Of a stretch of DNA of 64,000 nt, positions 7,576 through 15,730 are shown piece by piece. This stretch comes from Pseudomonas putida. GTDB taxonomy: Bacteria; Pseudomonadota; Gammaproteobacteria; Pseudomonadales; Pseudomonadaceae. Numbering within the stretch: the stretch's first letter is position 1; the number at the start of each line of letters is the position of its first letter. The notes below the pieces were generated by a model that was not told the DNA's origin, ran no database searches, and saw only the letters and a list, made by a program, of their open reading frames with translations. The stretch covers positions 1 to 64,000 of the forward strand of contig NZ_BSKJ01000009.1 in NCBI RefSeq assembly GCF_030159595.1, read 5' to 3'. Made by a program: the position numbers and the translations under genes.

Positions 7576-10491
7576 ATGTCATTGATAGTGCTATTGCTTC
7601 TGCCGTTCGTGGGCAGTTGCCTGGCAGCCGTGCTGCCGCACAACGCACGTAACGCCGAGTCCATTCTTGCCGGGCTCGTAGCCCTGGTCGGTACCGTCCA
7701 GGTAGCACTGCTGTACCCCCAGGTTGCCCATGGCGGTGTGATTCGCGAAGAGTTCCTGTGGCTGCCCAGCCTGGGGCTCAACCTGGTGCTGCGCATGGAC
7801 GGCTTTGCCTGGCTGTTCTCGCTGCTGGTACTGGGCATTGGCACACTGGTGTCGCTGTATGCGCGCTACTACATGTCGCCGCAAGACCCGGTACCGCGCT
7901 TCTTCGCCTTCTTCCTGGCCTTCATGGGCGCCATGCTTGGCCTGGTGATCTCCGGCAACCTGATCCAGCTGGTGTTCTTCTGGGAGCTCACCAGCCTGTT
8001 CTCCTTCCTGCTGATTGGCTACTGGCACCACCGCGCCGACGCCCGCCGCGGCGCCTACATGGCGCTGATGGTGACCGGCGCAGGTGGCTTGTGCCTGCTG
8101 GTAGGGGCGCTGCTGCTCGGCCATGTGGTCGGCAGCTACGACCTGGACAAGGTCCTGGCTGCCGGCGACACCATCCGCCAGCATGCGCTGTACCCGGTGC
8201 TGCTGCCCCTGATCCTCATCGGCGCCCTGAGCAAAAGCGCACAGTTCCCCTTCCAGTTCTGGCTGCCCCACGCCATGGCAGCGCCCACGCCGGTATCGGC
8301 CTATTTGCACTCTGCCACCATGGTCAAGGCCGGGGTGTTCCTGCTGGCACGCCTGTGGCCGGTGCTATCTGGTAGCGAAGAGTGGTTCTGGATCGTCGGC
8401 GGTGCCGGCGCCCTCACCCTGCTGCTCGGCGCGTTCGCCGCCATGTTCCAGAACGACCTCAAGGGCCTGCTGGCCTACTCGACCATCAGCCACCTGGGCC
8501 TGATTACCCTGCTGCTGGGCCTGAACAGCCCGCTGGCTGCCGTTGCCGCGGTATTCCACATTCTCAACCATGCCACGTTCAAGGCCTCGCTGTTCATGGC
8601 CGCCGGCATCATCGACCACGAAAGCGGTACGCGTGACATCCGCCGCCTCAGCGGCCTGATCCGCCTGGTGCCGTATACCGCCACCCTGGCCATGGTGGCC
8701 AGCGCCTCTATGGCTGGCGTGCCGCTGATGAACGGTTTCCTGTCCAAGGAAATGTTCTTCGCCGAAACCGTATTCATCAGCTCCACCGCCTGGGTCGAAG
8801 CCGCACTGCCGGTGATCGCCACCCTGGCGGGTACCTTCAGCGTGGCCTATGCCCTGCGCTTTACCGTCGACGTGTTCTTCGGGCCGACGGCCCAGGACCT
8901 GCCCCATACCCCGCACGAGCCGCCACGCTGGATGCGTGCGCCGGTCGAGCTACTGGTACTCACCTGCCTGGTAGTGGGCATCTTCCCTGCCCAGTCGGTT
9001 GGCCCATTGTTGGCCGCTGCAGCGCTACCTGTAGTAGGCGGCACCCTGCCGGAATACAGCCTGGCTATCTGGCATGGCTGGAACGCACCGTTAATCATGA
9101 GCCTGGTGGCCATGAGCGGCGGCATCGTGCTGTACCTGTTGCTGCGCAAGCAACTGCGCCTGGGCCGCTTCCCCTACCCGCCGGTGATCGAGCGCTTCAA
9201 CGGCAAGCGCCTGTTCGAGCACGGGCAGGTTCACCTGATGCTGCTGGCGCGTCGCATCGAGCGCCTGTTCACCACACGCCGCCTGCAATCGCAGCTGTTC
9301 ATGCTGGTGGTCGCCGCCTTCCTCGCTGGCCTCACCCCCATGCTCTACAGCGGGCTCAGCTGGGGCGACCGGCCGAAGATACCGGGCTCGGGCGTGTTCG
9401 TCGCGCTGTGGCTGATCGCCATTGCCTGCGCCATCGGCGCCGCCTACCAGGCCAAGTACCACCGCCTGGCAGCACTGATCATGGTCAGTGTCTGCGGCCT
9501 GATGACCTGCATCACCTTTGTCTGGTTCTCCGCGCCCGACCTGGCCCTGACCCAGCTGGTGGTGGAGGTGGTCACCACTGTGCTGATCCTGCTCGGCCTG
9601 CGCTGGCTGCCACGGCGTATCGAAGGCGTGTCTCCGCTACCCGGCAGCCTGGAGCGTGCGCGCATGCGCCGTCTGCGCGACCTGCTGCTGGCCGTGCTGG
9701 TGGGTGGCGGCATGGCCGTGTTGTCCTACGCCATGCTGACCCGGCCGACGCCCAACGACATTTCTTCGTTCTACCTCAGCCGAGCGCTGCCCCAAGGCGG
9801 CGGCACCAACGTGGTCAATGTGATGCTGGTGGACTTCCGTGGTTTCGATACCCTTGGTGAGATCACCGTGCTGGTGGCCGTGGCGCTGACCGTGTTCGCC
9901 CTGTTGCGCCGCTTCCGCCCACCCAAGGAGAGCATGCAACTGCCGGCTCAGCAGCGTCAGCTGGCGCCCGACGTGGTCACCGACCTGATCAACCCGCGGC
10001 ATGCCACCGACACCGCGCTGGGCTTCATGATGGTGCCTGCGGTACTGGTGCGCCTGCTGCTGCCGATCGCCCTGCTGGTGTCGATGTATCTGTTCATGCG
10101 CGGGCACAACCAGCCAGGCGGCGGCTTTGTCGCCGGCTTGGTGATGTCGGTGGCGTTCATCCTGCAGTACATGGTGGCGGGCACCCAGTGGGTCGAGGCA
10201 CAGATGAGCCTGCGACCGCTGCGCTGGATGGGCACCGGGCTGCTGTGCGCAACGCTGACAGGGGTCGGTGCCATGCTGCTTGGCTACCCGTTCCTCACTA
10301 CTCATACCGCCCACTTGCACCTGCCGTTGCTCGGTGATGTGCATGTGGCCAGCGCGCTGTTCTTCGATGTCGGCGTATACACCGTGGTGGTCGGCTCGAC
10401 CCTGCTGATCCTCACGGCCCTGGCGCACCAGTCGGTGCGCGCCTACCGCCCGGGCAACCCGGCGAAAACCAGCCAAGCAGGAGCCGCCTGA
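7576..10491 (+). CDS. mnhA: Mrp-type monovalent cation/H+ antiporter, fused subunits A and B
   Basis: This 971-residue membrane protein is the largest subunit of the hetero-oligomeric Mrp (Mnh/Sha/Pha) Na+(K+)/H+ antiporter. The N-terminal half is a NuoL/NuoM-like channel (about residues 60-450, with the conserved Glu in FFWELTSLFSFLLIGY and Lys residues in LSKSAQFPFQFWLP). A middle DUF4040-type segment (about 600-690) follows, and the C-terminal 160 residues (about 815-950, with RGHNQPGGGFVAG) correspond to subunit B. This fusion defines group-2 operons such as rhizobial pha. The start at 7576 follows a good promoter. The stop overlaps the next start codon (TGATG). Confidence 0.93.
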   Translation: MSLIVLLLLPFVGSCLAAVLPHNARNAESILAGLVALVGTVQVALLYPQVAHGGVIREEFLWLPSLGLNLVLRMDGFAWLFSLLVLGIGTLVSLYARYYMSPQDPVPRFFAFFLAFMGAMLGLVISGNLIQLVFFWELTSLFSFLLIGYWHHRADARRGAYMALMVTGAGGLCLLVGALLLGHVVGSYDLDKVLAAGDTIRQHALYPVLLPLILIGALSKSAQFPFQFWLPHAMAAPTPVSAYLHSATMVKAGVFLLARLWPVLSGSEEWFWIVGGAGALTLLLGAFAAMFQNDLKGLLAYSTISHLGLITLLLGLNSPLAAVAAVFHILNHATFKASLFMAAGIIDHESGTRDIRRLSGLIRLVPYTATLAMVASASMAGVPLMNGFLSKEMFFAETVFISSTAWVEAALPVIATLAGTFSVAYALRFTVDVFFGPTAQDLPHTPHEPPRWMRAPVELLVLTCLVVGIFPAQSVGPLLAAAALPVVGGTLPEYSLAIWHGWNAPLIMSLVAMSGGIVLYLLLRKQLRLGRFPYPPVIERFNGKRLFEHGQVHLMLLARRIERLFTTRRLQSQLFMLVVAAFLAGLTPMLYSGLSWGDRPKIPGSGVFVALWLIAIACAIGAAYQAKYHRLAALIMVSVCGLMTCITFVWFSAPDLALTQLVVEVVTTVLILLGLRWLPRRIEGVSPLPGSLERARMRRLRDLLLAVLVGGGMAVLSYAMLTRPTPNDISSFYLSRALPQGGGTNVVNVMLVDFRGFDTLGEITVLVAVALTVFALLRRFRPPKESMQLPAQQRQLAPDVVTDLINPRHATDTALGFMMVPAVLVRLLLPIALLVSMYLFMRGHNQPGGGFVAGLVMSVAFILQYMVAGTQWVEAQMSLRPLRWMGTGLLCATLTGVGAMLLGYPFLTTHTAHLHLPLLGDVHVASALFFDVGVYTVVVGSTLLILTALAHQSVRAYRPGNPAKTSQAGAA

Positions 10492-10835
10492 TGGAAGAAG
10501 TGATTGCAGTCGCCATCGGCGTGCTGGCCGCCTCGGGGGTGTGGCTGATCCTGCGCCCACGTACCTACCAGGTGATCATGGGCCTGTGTCTGCTGTCATA
10601 CGGGGTCAACCTGTTCATCTTCAGCATGGGCAGCCTGTTCATCGGCAAAGAACCGATCATCAAGGACGGCGTCACGCAGGACCTGCTGCACTACACCGAC
10701 CCGCTGCCACAAGCATTGGTGCTTACCGCCATCGTCATCAGCTTTGCCATGACCGCGCTGTTTCTGGTGGTGTTGCTGGCCTCGCGCGGCCTGACTGGTA
10801 CCGACCATGTGGATGGCCGGGAGCGTGACGAATGA
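10491..10835 (+). CDS. mnhC: Mrp antiporter subunit C
   Basis: This 114-residue protein has three transmembrane helices and is homologous to NuoK. Motifs RPRTYQVIMGLCLLSYGVNL and VLTAIVISFAMTALFLVVLL are conserved in subunit C. NuoK-like helices form part of the cation or proton path alongside subunits A and D. The start codon shares its A with the stop of the A/B fusion gene, and the stop overlaps the start of subunit D, so the operon is translationally coupled. Confidence 0.93.
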   Translation: MEEVIAVAIGVLAASGVWLILRPRTYQVIMGLCLLSYGVNLFIFSMGSLFIGKEPIIKDGVTQDLLHYTDPLPQALVLTAIVISFAMTALFLVVLLASRGLTGTDHVDGRERDE

Positions 10836-12511
10836 GTGGTATGAGTCAACTGATCGTTGCGCCCATCCTGCTGCCGCTGATAACGGCGGCGGTGATGTTG
10901 CTGCTGGGTGAGAAGCACCGGCAGATCAAGGCCAGGCTGAATCTGCTGTCGACCTTCGCGGGCCTGGCCATCGCAGTCAGCTTGCTACTGTGGGTGCGCA
11001 CCCAGGGCCAGGCAGAGTCGATCGGCGTTTACCTGCCGGGCAACTGGCCGGCGCCATTCGGCATCGTGCTGGTGGTGGACCACCTGTCCGCGCTGTTGCT
11101 GACCCTGACCGGGGTCATCGGCTTCAGCGCGCTGCTGTTTGCCCGCGCCCGCTGGGACAGTGCCGGGGCCAGCTTCCACGCGCTGTTCCAGATCCAGCTG
11201 ATGGGCCTGTACGGTGCCTTCCTCACCGCCGACCTGTTCAACCTGTTCGTGTTCTTCGAAGTGCTGCTGGCCGCTTCCTATGGCCTGCTGCTGCATGGCT
11301 CGGGCCGCGCCCGGGTGCGGGCAGGCCTGCACTACATCGCCATCAACCTGTTTGCCTCGTCGCTGTTCCTGATCGGCGCGGCAATGCTGTATGGAGTGAC
11401 CGGCACCCTGAACATGGCTGACCTGGCGCTGAAGATTCCTCTCGTGCCGGAGGCCGACCGCGGCCTGCTGCACGCCGGCGCGGCGATCCTGGCCATGGCA
11501 TTCCTGGTCAAGGCAGGTATATGGCCGCTGAACTTCTGGCTGGTGCCGGCGTACGCTTCAGCCAGCGCGCCAGTCGCTGCGCTGTTCGCCATCATGACCA
11601 AGGTCGGCCTGTATGCCGTGCTGCGCCTGTGGACGCTGCTGTTCTCCGGGCAGGCCGGGGTCTCGGCACATTTCGGTGGCGAATGGCTGGTATACGGTGG
11701 CCTGGTCACCCTGGCGGTGGCTGCGGCATCGATCTTGGCCGCGCAGCGCCTGGAGCGCATGGCGGCCCTCAGTATCCTGGTCTCGGCCGGCACCCTGCTC
11801 GGCGCGGTCGGTTTTGCCCAGGCGGCGCTGACCGGCGCGGCGTTGTTCTATCTGGTCAACTCGACCCTGGCCTTGTGTGCGCTGTTCCTGCTTGCCGAAC
11901 TGGTCGAACGCTCGCGCTCGGCCAATGAGGTACCGCTGGACGAAGAAGAAGACGTGATGCCGCCCCCGCTGGAGTCGCTGCACCCGCCCAAGGGTATCAA
12001 CCTCGACGACGAGCAGAAGGTGGTGATCGGTCAGATCATTCCATGGACCATGGCCTTCCTGGGCCTCAGCTTCATCGCCTGCGCGCTGTTGATCATCGGC
12101 ATGCCGCCACTGTCGGGCTTTGTCGGCAAGCTCAACCTGATCAGCGCGCTGTTCAACCCGCAGGGCCTGGGCGTGCCGGCCGAACAACCGCTGAGCCCGG
12201 CGGGCTGGGGCCTGGTAGCACTGCTGATCCTGTCCGGCATGGCCTCGCTGATCGCCTTCGGCCGCGTCGGTATCCAGCGTTTCTGGAAGCCGGAAGAGCG
12301 CCAGTCACCCGTGCTGCGTCGCTATGAGTGCCTGCCCATCGTCATCCTGCTTGGCCTGTGCATGATCCTCAGCCTCAAGGCCGAACCGTTGCTGCGCTAC
12401 ACCCAGGACACCGCCGCCAGCCTTCAGGCCCCGGATGCCTATATCGAAGCCGTGATGGCCGCACGGCCGATTCCTGGCCCTACCTCGCTCGACGTACAGG
12501 TGCAGCCATGA
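10832..12511 (+). CDS. mnhD: Mrp antiporter subunit D
   Basis: This 559-residue NuoM/NuoN-like subunit has about 14 transmembrane segments. LFNLFVFFEVLLAASYGLLL carries the conserved membrane Glu and FLVKAGIWPLNFWLVPAYA carries the conserved Lys. Between two membrane segments near residues 355-400 there is a polar, acidic loop (EVPLDEEEDV, then PPPLESLHPPKG) that is long for this subunit. A second ATG nine bases downstream could be used instead. It overlaps subunit C by four bases (ATGA), and its stop overlaps the start of subunit E. Confidence 0.92.
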   Translation: MSGMSQLIVAPILLPLITAAVMLLLGEKHRQIKARLNLLSTFAGLAIAVSLLLWVRTQGQAESIGVYLPGNWPAPFGIVLVVDHLSALLLTLTGVIGFSALLFARARWDSAGASFHALFQIQLMGLYGAFLTADLFNLFVFFEVLLAASYGLLLHGSGRARVRAGLHYIAINLFASSLFLIGAAMLYGVTGTLNMADLALKIPLVPEADRGLLHAGAAILAMAFLVKAGIWPLNFWLVPAYASASAPVAALFAIMTKVGLYAVLRLWTLLFSGQAGVSAHFGGEWLVYGGLVTLAVAAASILAAQRLERMAALSILVSAGTLLGAVGFAQAALTGAALFYLVNSTLALCALFLLAELVERSRSANEVPLDEEEDVMPPPLESLHPPKGINLDDEQKVVIGQIIPWTMAFLGLSFIACALLIIGMPPLSGFVGKLNLISALFNPQGLGVPAEQPLSPAGWGLVALLILSGMASLIAFGRVGIQRFWKPEERQSPVLRRYECLPIVILLGLCMILSLKAEPLLRYTQDTAASLQAPDAYIEAVMAARPIPGPTSLDVQVQP

Positions 12512-12996
12512 ACCGACTGTTTCCCGCACCGCTGCTATCGGTTTCGCTGTTCGGCCTGTGGCTGTTGCTGAACCTCTCGGTCAGCCCCGGCAATCTGCTG
12601 CTGGGTGCCGCACTGGGTGTGCTGGCCCCGCTGCTGATGGCACCGCTGCGCCCACAGCATGCCCATGTACGTCGGCCGCTGGTCATTGCCCGGCTGATCG
12701 GTCGGGTCGGTATCGATGTGATCGTCTCCAACCTGCTGGTGGCCCGCGGCGTGCTGCGCGCCGGCAAGCAGCCGCCTCGCTCGGCGTTCGTGCACATACC
12801 GCTGGCGTTGCGCGACCCGCACGGCCTGGCGGCACTTTCGATGATCACCACGGTGGTGCCCGGCACGGTCTGGTCCGAGCTGGCGCTGGACCGCAGCGTC
12901 TTGCTGCTGCATGTGTTCGACCTGGACGATGAAGCGGCCTTCGTCCAGCACTTCAAGGACACCTACGAACGCCCGCTGATGGAGATTTTCCAATGA
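12508..12996 (+). CDS. mnhE: Mrp antiporter subunit E
   Basis: 162 residues, with two or three N-terminal transmembrane segments (LSVSLFGLWLLLNLSVSPGN is typical) and a cytoplasmic C-terminal part containing the subunit E signature SMITTVVPGTVWSEL. The frame is open far upstream inside mnhD, but the ATG at 12508 overlaps the mnhD stop (ATGA) and gives the normal length. It belongs to the six-gene antiporter operon; its role is assembly and activity of the complex rather than a known separate function. Confidence 0.92.
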   Translation: MNRLFPAPLLSVSLFGLWLLLNLSVSPGNLLLGAALGVLAPLLMAPLRPQHAHVRRPLVIARLIGRVGIDVIVSNLLVARGVLRAGKQPPRSAFVHIPLALRDPHGLAALSMITTVVPGTVWSELALDRSVLLLHVFDLDDEAAFVQHFKDTYERPLMEIFQ

Positions 12997-13271
12997 CAGG
13001 CCTGCTCGCCAATGCGGTCCTCGCCAGCCTGTTCATCTTCGCCCTGGCCATGGGCCTGGCACTGATCCGGCTGTTCCGTGGCCCGTCCGCCCAGGACCGG
13101 GTGCTGGCGCTGGACTACCTGTACATCCTGGCCATGCTGACCATGCTGGTGCTGGGTATCCGTTATGCCAGTGACACCTACTTCGAAGGTGCCCTGCTGA
13201 TTGCGCTGTTCGGCTTCGTCGGCTCGTTTGCCCTGGCCAAGTTCCTGCTGCGCGGAGAGGTGATCGAATGA
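12993..13271 (+). CDS. mnhF: Mrp antiporter subunit F
   Basis: 92 residues with three transmembrane helices. LIRLFRGPSAQDRVLALDYL is the hallmark of the MnhF/PhaF family. The start overlaps mnhE by four bases and the end overlaps mnhG by four, so expression is coupled. Subunits F and G flank the core of the complex; both are required for function in the systems studied. Confidence 0.92.
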   Translation: MTGLLANAVLASLFIFALAMGLALIRLFRGPSAQDRVLALDYLYILAMLTMLVLGIRYASDTYFEGALLIALFGFVGSFALAKFLLRGEVIE

Positions 13272-13633
13272 CCGAAACCCTGGTACTGCCCTTCTGGCTG
13301 GAAGTGGTCACCGCCACGCTACTGCTCACCGGCAGCCTGTTCGCCCTGGTAGGTGCCATAGGCCTGGTACGCCTGAAAGACTACTTCCAGCGCATGCACC
13401 CTCCGGCATTGGCCTCGACCATTGGCGCCTGGTGCGTGGCGCTGGCCTCGATCATCTACTTTTCGTGGCTCAAGGACGCGCCTGTACTGCACGCCTGGCT
13501 GATTCCGATCCTGCTGTCGATCACCGTGCCGGTCACCACGCTCTTGCTGGCGCGGGCGGCGCTGTTCCGTAAGCGCATGTCGAAAGAGCCGGTGCCCGAA
13601 GAGGTTAGCAGCGGTCGCGACCGCGGTAACTGA
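13268..13633 (+). CDS. mnhG: Mrp antiporter subunit G
   Basis: 121 residues with three transmembrane helices and the family block GAIGLVRLKDYFQRMHPPA, followed by a charged cytoplasmic tail. It is the last gene of the operon. It is followed by a convergent small gene whose stop lies only ten bases away. I see no clear intrinsic terminator between them. Confidence 0.92.
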   Translation: MTETLVLPFWLEVVTATLLLTGSLFALVGAIGLVRLKDYFQRMHPPALASTIGAWCVALASIIYFSWLKDAPVLHAWLIPILLSITVPVTTLLLARAALFRKRMSKEPVPEEVSSGRDRGN

Positions 13634-13643
13634 AGGTTGCGCC

Positions 13644-13856
13644 TCACCCTTGGCTGAGGCGCTGCAGCTCTCGCCGGACCATGGCGACATAAGGCGGCGG
13701 GCCGAGCCGGTAGAGCTCACCCGCCACCCAGCTCAGCCAAGTGCCTTGCAGCTCCTCGCGCATGGCCAGCAAACGCTCGGCCTCGGCCACGGCATCCGCC
13801 TGATGCTGCCGATGGAAGTCGGCCCGCGAGGCAGGTGCATTGTCAGCGTCAGTCAC
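13644..13856 (-). CDS. Small conserved hypothetical protein (W-x2-WV-x2-EL module)
   Basis: This 70-residue cytoplasmic protein has a charged N-terminal helix (ADAVAEAERLLAMREELQ) followed by the module TWLSWVAGELYRLGPPPYVA and MVRRELQRL. A similar module occurs in the 87-residue protein at 49424-49687 (KWAEWVRAELDSMSPPEYAS then MVRSEVNKL), so the two are distant paralogues. It starts with GTG that overlaps the TGA of the upstream gene, implying translational coupling. I do not recognise a function. Confidence 0.65.
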   Translation of the reverse strand: MTDADNAPASRADFHRQHQADAVAEAERLLAMREELQGTWLSWVAGELYRLGPPPYVAMVRRELQRLSQG

Positions 13857-14323
13857 TCACTGGCCTTGAAGGTGGTCAGTTCACCCTTGCGCCATTTGGC
13901 GACCTTGCCGGTCACCGCCTTGAGCAACTTGCCCAGGCCTTCCTGCACTTGCTGCTGTGCGGCGAACACCAGCATGACACCCTGGCCCTCACGGAACACG
14001 ATGCCCTCGCCTTCCGGCACCGAAACGAAGGCGTAATCGCCCACGCCATACACATTCAACTTGATTTCGCGAAAGCGCATTTCCAGTTTCCCACCTTCGC
14101 GGCTGGGCAATACGGCAGCACGGAAGTGGTCGCCAACTTTTAGCTCCAGGCGCTGCTTGTCATCGACCACCAGTGCACTCTCGGTGTCGATTTCGGCCAT
14201 GTACAGGCCTTCTGGATTCTGTTCGGTGACATAGATGAAGCGGCCCTGGAACAGTTGGGCCAATTTACCGCGCAAGTCGCCCAGGGCGAACAATGCATGG
14301 GTATCAAGAGTGCTGACTGCCAA
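13853..14323 (-). CDS. Hypothetical cytoplasmic protein, TTG start
   Basis: About 156 residues with mixed alpha/beta character, no signal peptide and no membrane segment. Recognisable stretches are FIYVTEQNPEGLYMAEIDTE, LELKVGDHFRAAVLP and a C-terminal basic helix (LLKAVTGKVAKWRKGE). No ATG lies near the start of the conserved-looking part. The TTG at 14323 has GAGG nine bases upstream and is the best candidate. The stop overlaps the GTG of the next gene (GTGA), so the pair forms a coupled two-gene unit. I do not recognise the family. Confidence 0.65.
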   Translation of the reverse strand: MAVSTLDTHALFALGDLRGKLAQLFQGRFIYVTEQNPEGLYMAEIDTESALVVDDKQRLELKVGDHFRAAVLPSREGGKLEMRFREIKLNVYGVGDYAFVSVPEGEGIVFREGQGVMLVFAAQQQVQEGLGKLLKAVTGKVAKWRKGELTTFKASE

Positions 14324-14668
14324 TGAAGTAATCCTCAACCGGTTACAACCCGCCCTCACCCAAGCTCGGGGAGGCACGGCCATTTCTTATCGATAGGCGA
14401 AAAGAGTAATAAAGCGATATGCGAAATGTCTGTGCCCGCTGACGATGCAGCGTGCAGGAATCTTTACTCTGGTTTGCCAGATTCGCCCTCAAACGAAGGC
14501 GTTTGGCTCATTCCCGGCGTGGGAAGCGTGATGCCTGAGATCACTCGCCAGAAAGCACAACCAAGGGAGCGGACCTGCAAGAAGACAAGGCCTGGCATCC
14601 CGGTGCGCATTACTGTAGGACAAATATGCCCGAAAACACCGAAACCCGTCGAGAGGCAATAAACATTT
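14324..14668. other. Intergenic stretch without a supported gene
   Basis: About 345 bases between two minus-strand genes. A plus-strand open frame of 78 codons (14426-14662) is present, but its residue composition (many Pro, Arg, Lys, no domain, no ribosome site) gives no support for a gene. The only structure seen is a small inverted repeat, CAAACG/CGTTTG, at 14490-14505. The promoter of the gene starting at 14323 must lie here, but I cannot place it. Confidence 0.5.
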
Positions 14669-14866
14669 TCAGGCAGCCAGCCCTTTCTTCAGTTGCTGCT
14701 GCCAGGCGGCCTGGCATTCCAGCGCCTCTTCACGCGAGGCAAATGCAGTACCACGGCGCTCGCCATTGACCAGCACCACCCAGCAGATGCGCTTGCCCAG
14801 CGCCTGCAGGGCCGCCGGCACACCCGAACCAATCATCACAGCTACATCGACTCGGCTATTCATCAT
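14669..14866 (-). CDS. Small hypothetical protein
   Basis: 65 residues, soluble, with a short hydrophobic strand (RICWVVLVNGERRGTAFAS) and a C-terminal helix (EEALECQAAWQQQLKKG). This looks like a small alpha/beta domain in which a one-residue-wide query strand is followed by a helix. GGAGGG lies immediately upstream of two adjacent ATG codons (14866 and 14863); spacing favours the second, giving 64 residues. It stands alone, and no function can be assigned. Confidence 0.6.
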   Translation of the reverse strand: MMNSRVDVAVMIGSGVPAALQALGKRICWVVLVNGERRGTAFASREEALECQAAWQQQLKKGLAA

Positions 14867-14994
14867 TCCCTCCGGAACTTAATTAGCACCCTAACGATAA
14901 AGCCATGATACGCCTGCGCGTGGCGAGTAAACAGCGTATCCCGGTACAGCAGTGTTACCTGCCGAGCAACAAAAACAGCACCTACGAGAAACAC

Positions 14995-15025
14995 AAAAAG
15001 CCCCAGGGATTGCTCCGTGGGGCTT
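14995..15025 (-). terminator. Rho-independent terminator of the dksA-like gene
   Basis: On the minus strand an 8-bp stem (AAGCCCCA with TGGGGCTT) and a 12-base loop are followed by a run of five Ts. It lies 17 bases after the stop of the DksA-like gene at 15042. Confidence 0.85.
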
Positions 15026-15041
15026 GGCACCGCGCGCGGGG

Positions 15042-15446
15042 TTATACCTGGCGCTGGTGGCGGTCGAGCTGCTCGTGGCGCTCCTGCGCTTCGATGCAGT
15101 ACTTGGTGGTCGGGCTGATCAGCAGGCGCTTCAGGCCGATCGGCTCACCGCTGTCATCGCACCAGCCGAAGCTTTCGTCGGTAATGCGGTCCAGGGCCAT
15201 TTCCAGCTGTGGCAGCAGGCGCTGGTCGCGGTCGATGGCATTGACCAGCCAGCTACGCTCTTCTTCGACCGAAGCCACGTCGGCAGGGTCCGACGGGGTG
15301 TCCAGGCCTTCGATGGTGGTGCGGCTGAGCTCGATGCGTTCATGGGTTTCGACTTTCATCGCCTGCAGCAGCTCAGTGAAGAAGGCCAGCTGGTCGGCGT
15401 TCATGTAGTCATCGGCCGACATGGCCAGCAACTGTTCCTTGGTCAT
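15042..15446 (-). CDS. DksA/TraR-family protein lacking two zinc-finger cysteines (DksA2-like)
   Basis: This 134-residue protein is expected to enter the RNA polymerase secondary channel and modulate initiation with ppGpp. The coiled-coil tip keeps the functional D-x-x-D-x-A motif (Asp53, Asp56, Ala58 in DPADVA). The C-terminal globule keeps GEPIGLKRL, but the usual four-cysteine zinc site is reduced to Cys96 and Cys117. The other two positions are Ser99 and Ala120. P. aeruginosa DksA2 is a zinc-independent paralogue with a similar loss. The start at 15446 is chosen because the frame upstream to 15506 lacks family residues; the ribosome site is weak. It is monocistronic with its own promoter and terminator. 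Confidence 0.83.
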   Translation of the reverse strand: MTKEQLLAMSADDYMNADQLAFFTELLQAMKVETHERIELSRTTIEGLDTPSDPADVASVEEERSWLVNAIDRDQRLLPQLEMALDRITDESFGWCDDSGEPIGLKRLLISPTTKYCIEAQERHEQLDRHQRQV

Positions 15447-15557
15447 CGATTTCTCTATGAAAAAATGTGCATATGGGCGATTCATGTGCCGCCGACGCCT
15501 TGGCATCGGTAGCGGAATTCTTCAAGCGCCAACCGGCACTCTTTTACAGGGGGCGGC

Positions 15558-15586
15558 AGTCTAAGGCGCCACGTCGCGTGGAGCAA
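15558..15586 (-). promoter_or_regulatory. Promoter of the DksA-like gene with palindrome in the spacer
   Basis: On the minus strand: -35 TTGCTC (15581-15586), 17-base spacer, -10 TAGACT (15558-15563). The spacer carries the palindrome CCACG-CGA-CGTGG (15569-15581). This leaves a 5' leader of about 105 bases before the start codon. Confidence 0.5.
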
Positions 15587-15730
15587 CTGCAAATAGGGCT
15601 GAATTTGCTTCAGGTGCTTACAATCCGCTGGCCGGTGCCAGGGAGATAGCGTCGGAGAAGGCTGTGGTGGCATGACGCCGGACCTCTCGAGGCATGCACC
15701 TGGAGGCCCGGCCAAAATCCCCAGCCAGTA

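Noticed and set aside
14426..14662. A 78-codon plus-strand frame in the gap before the small gene at 14669
   Set aside because: No ribosome site and no domain; rich in Pro, Lys and Arg. It cannot be supported as a gene from sequence alone.
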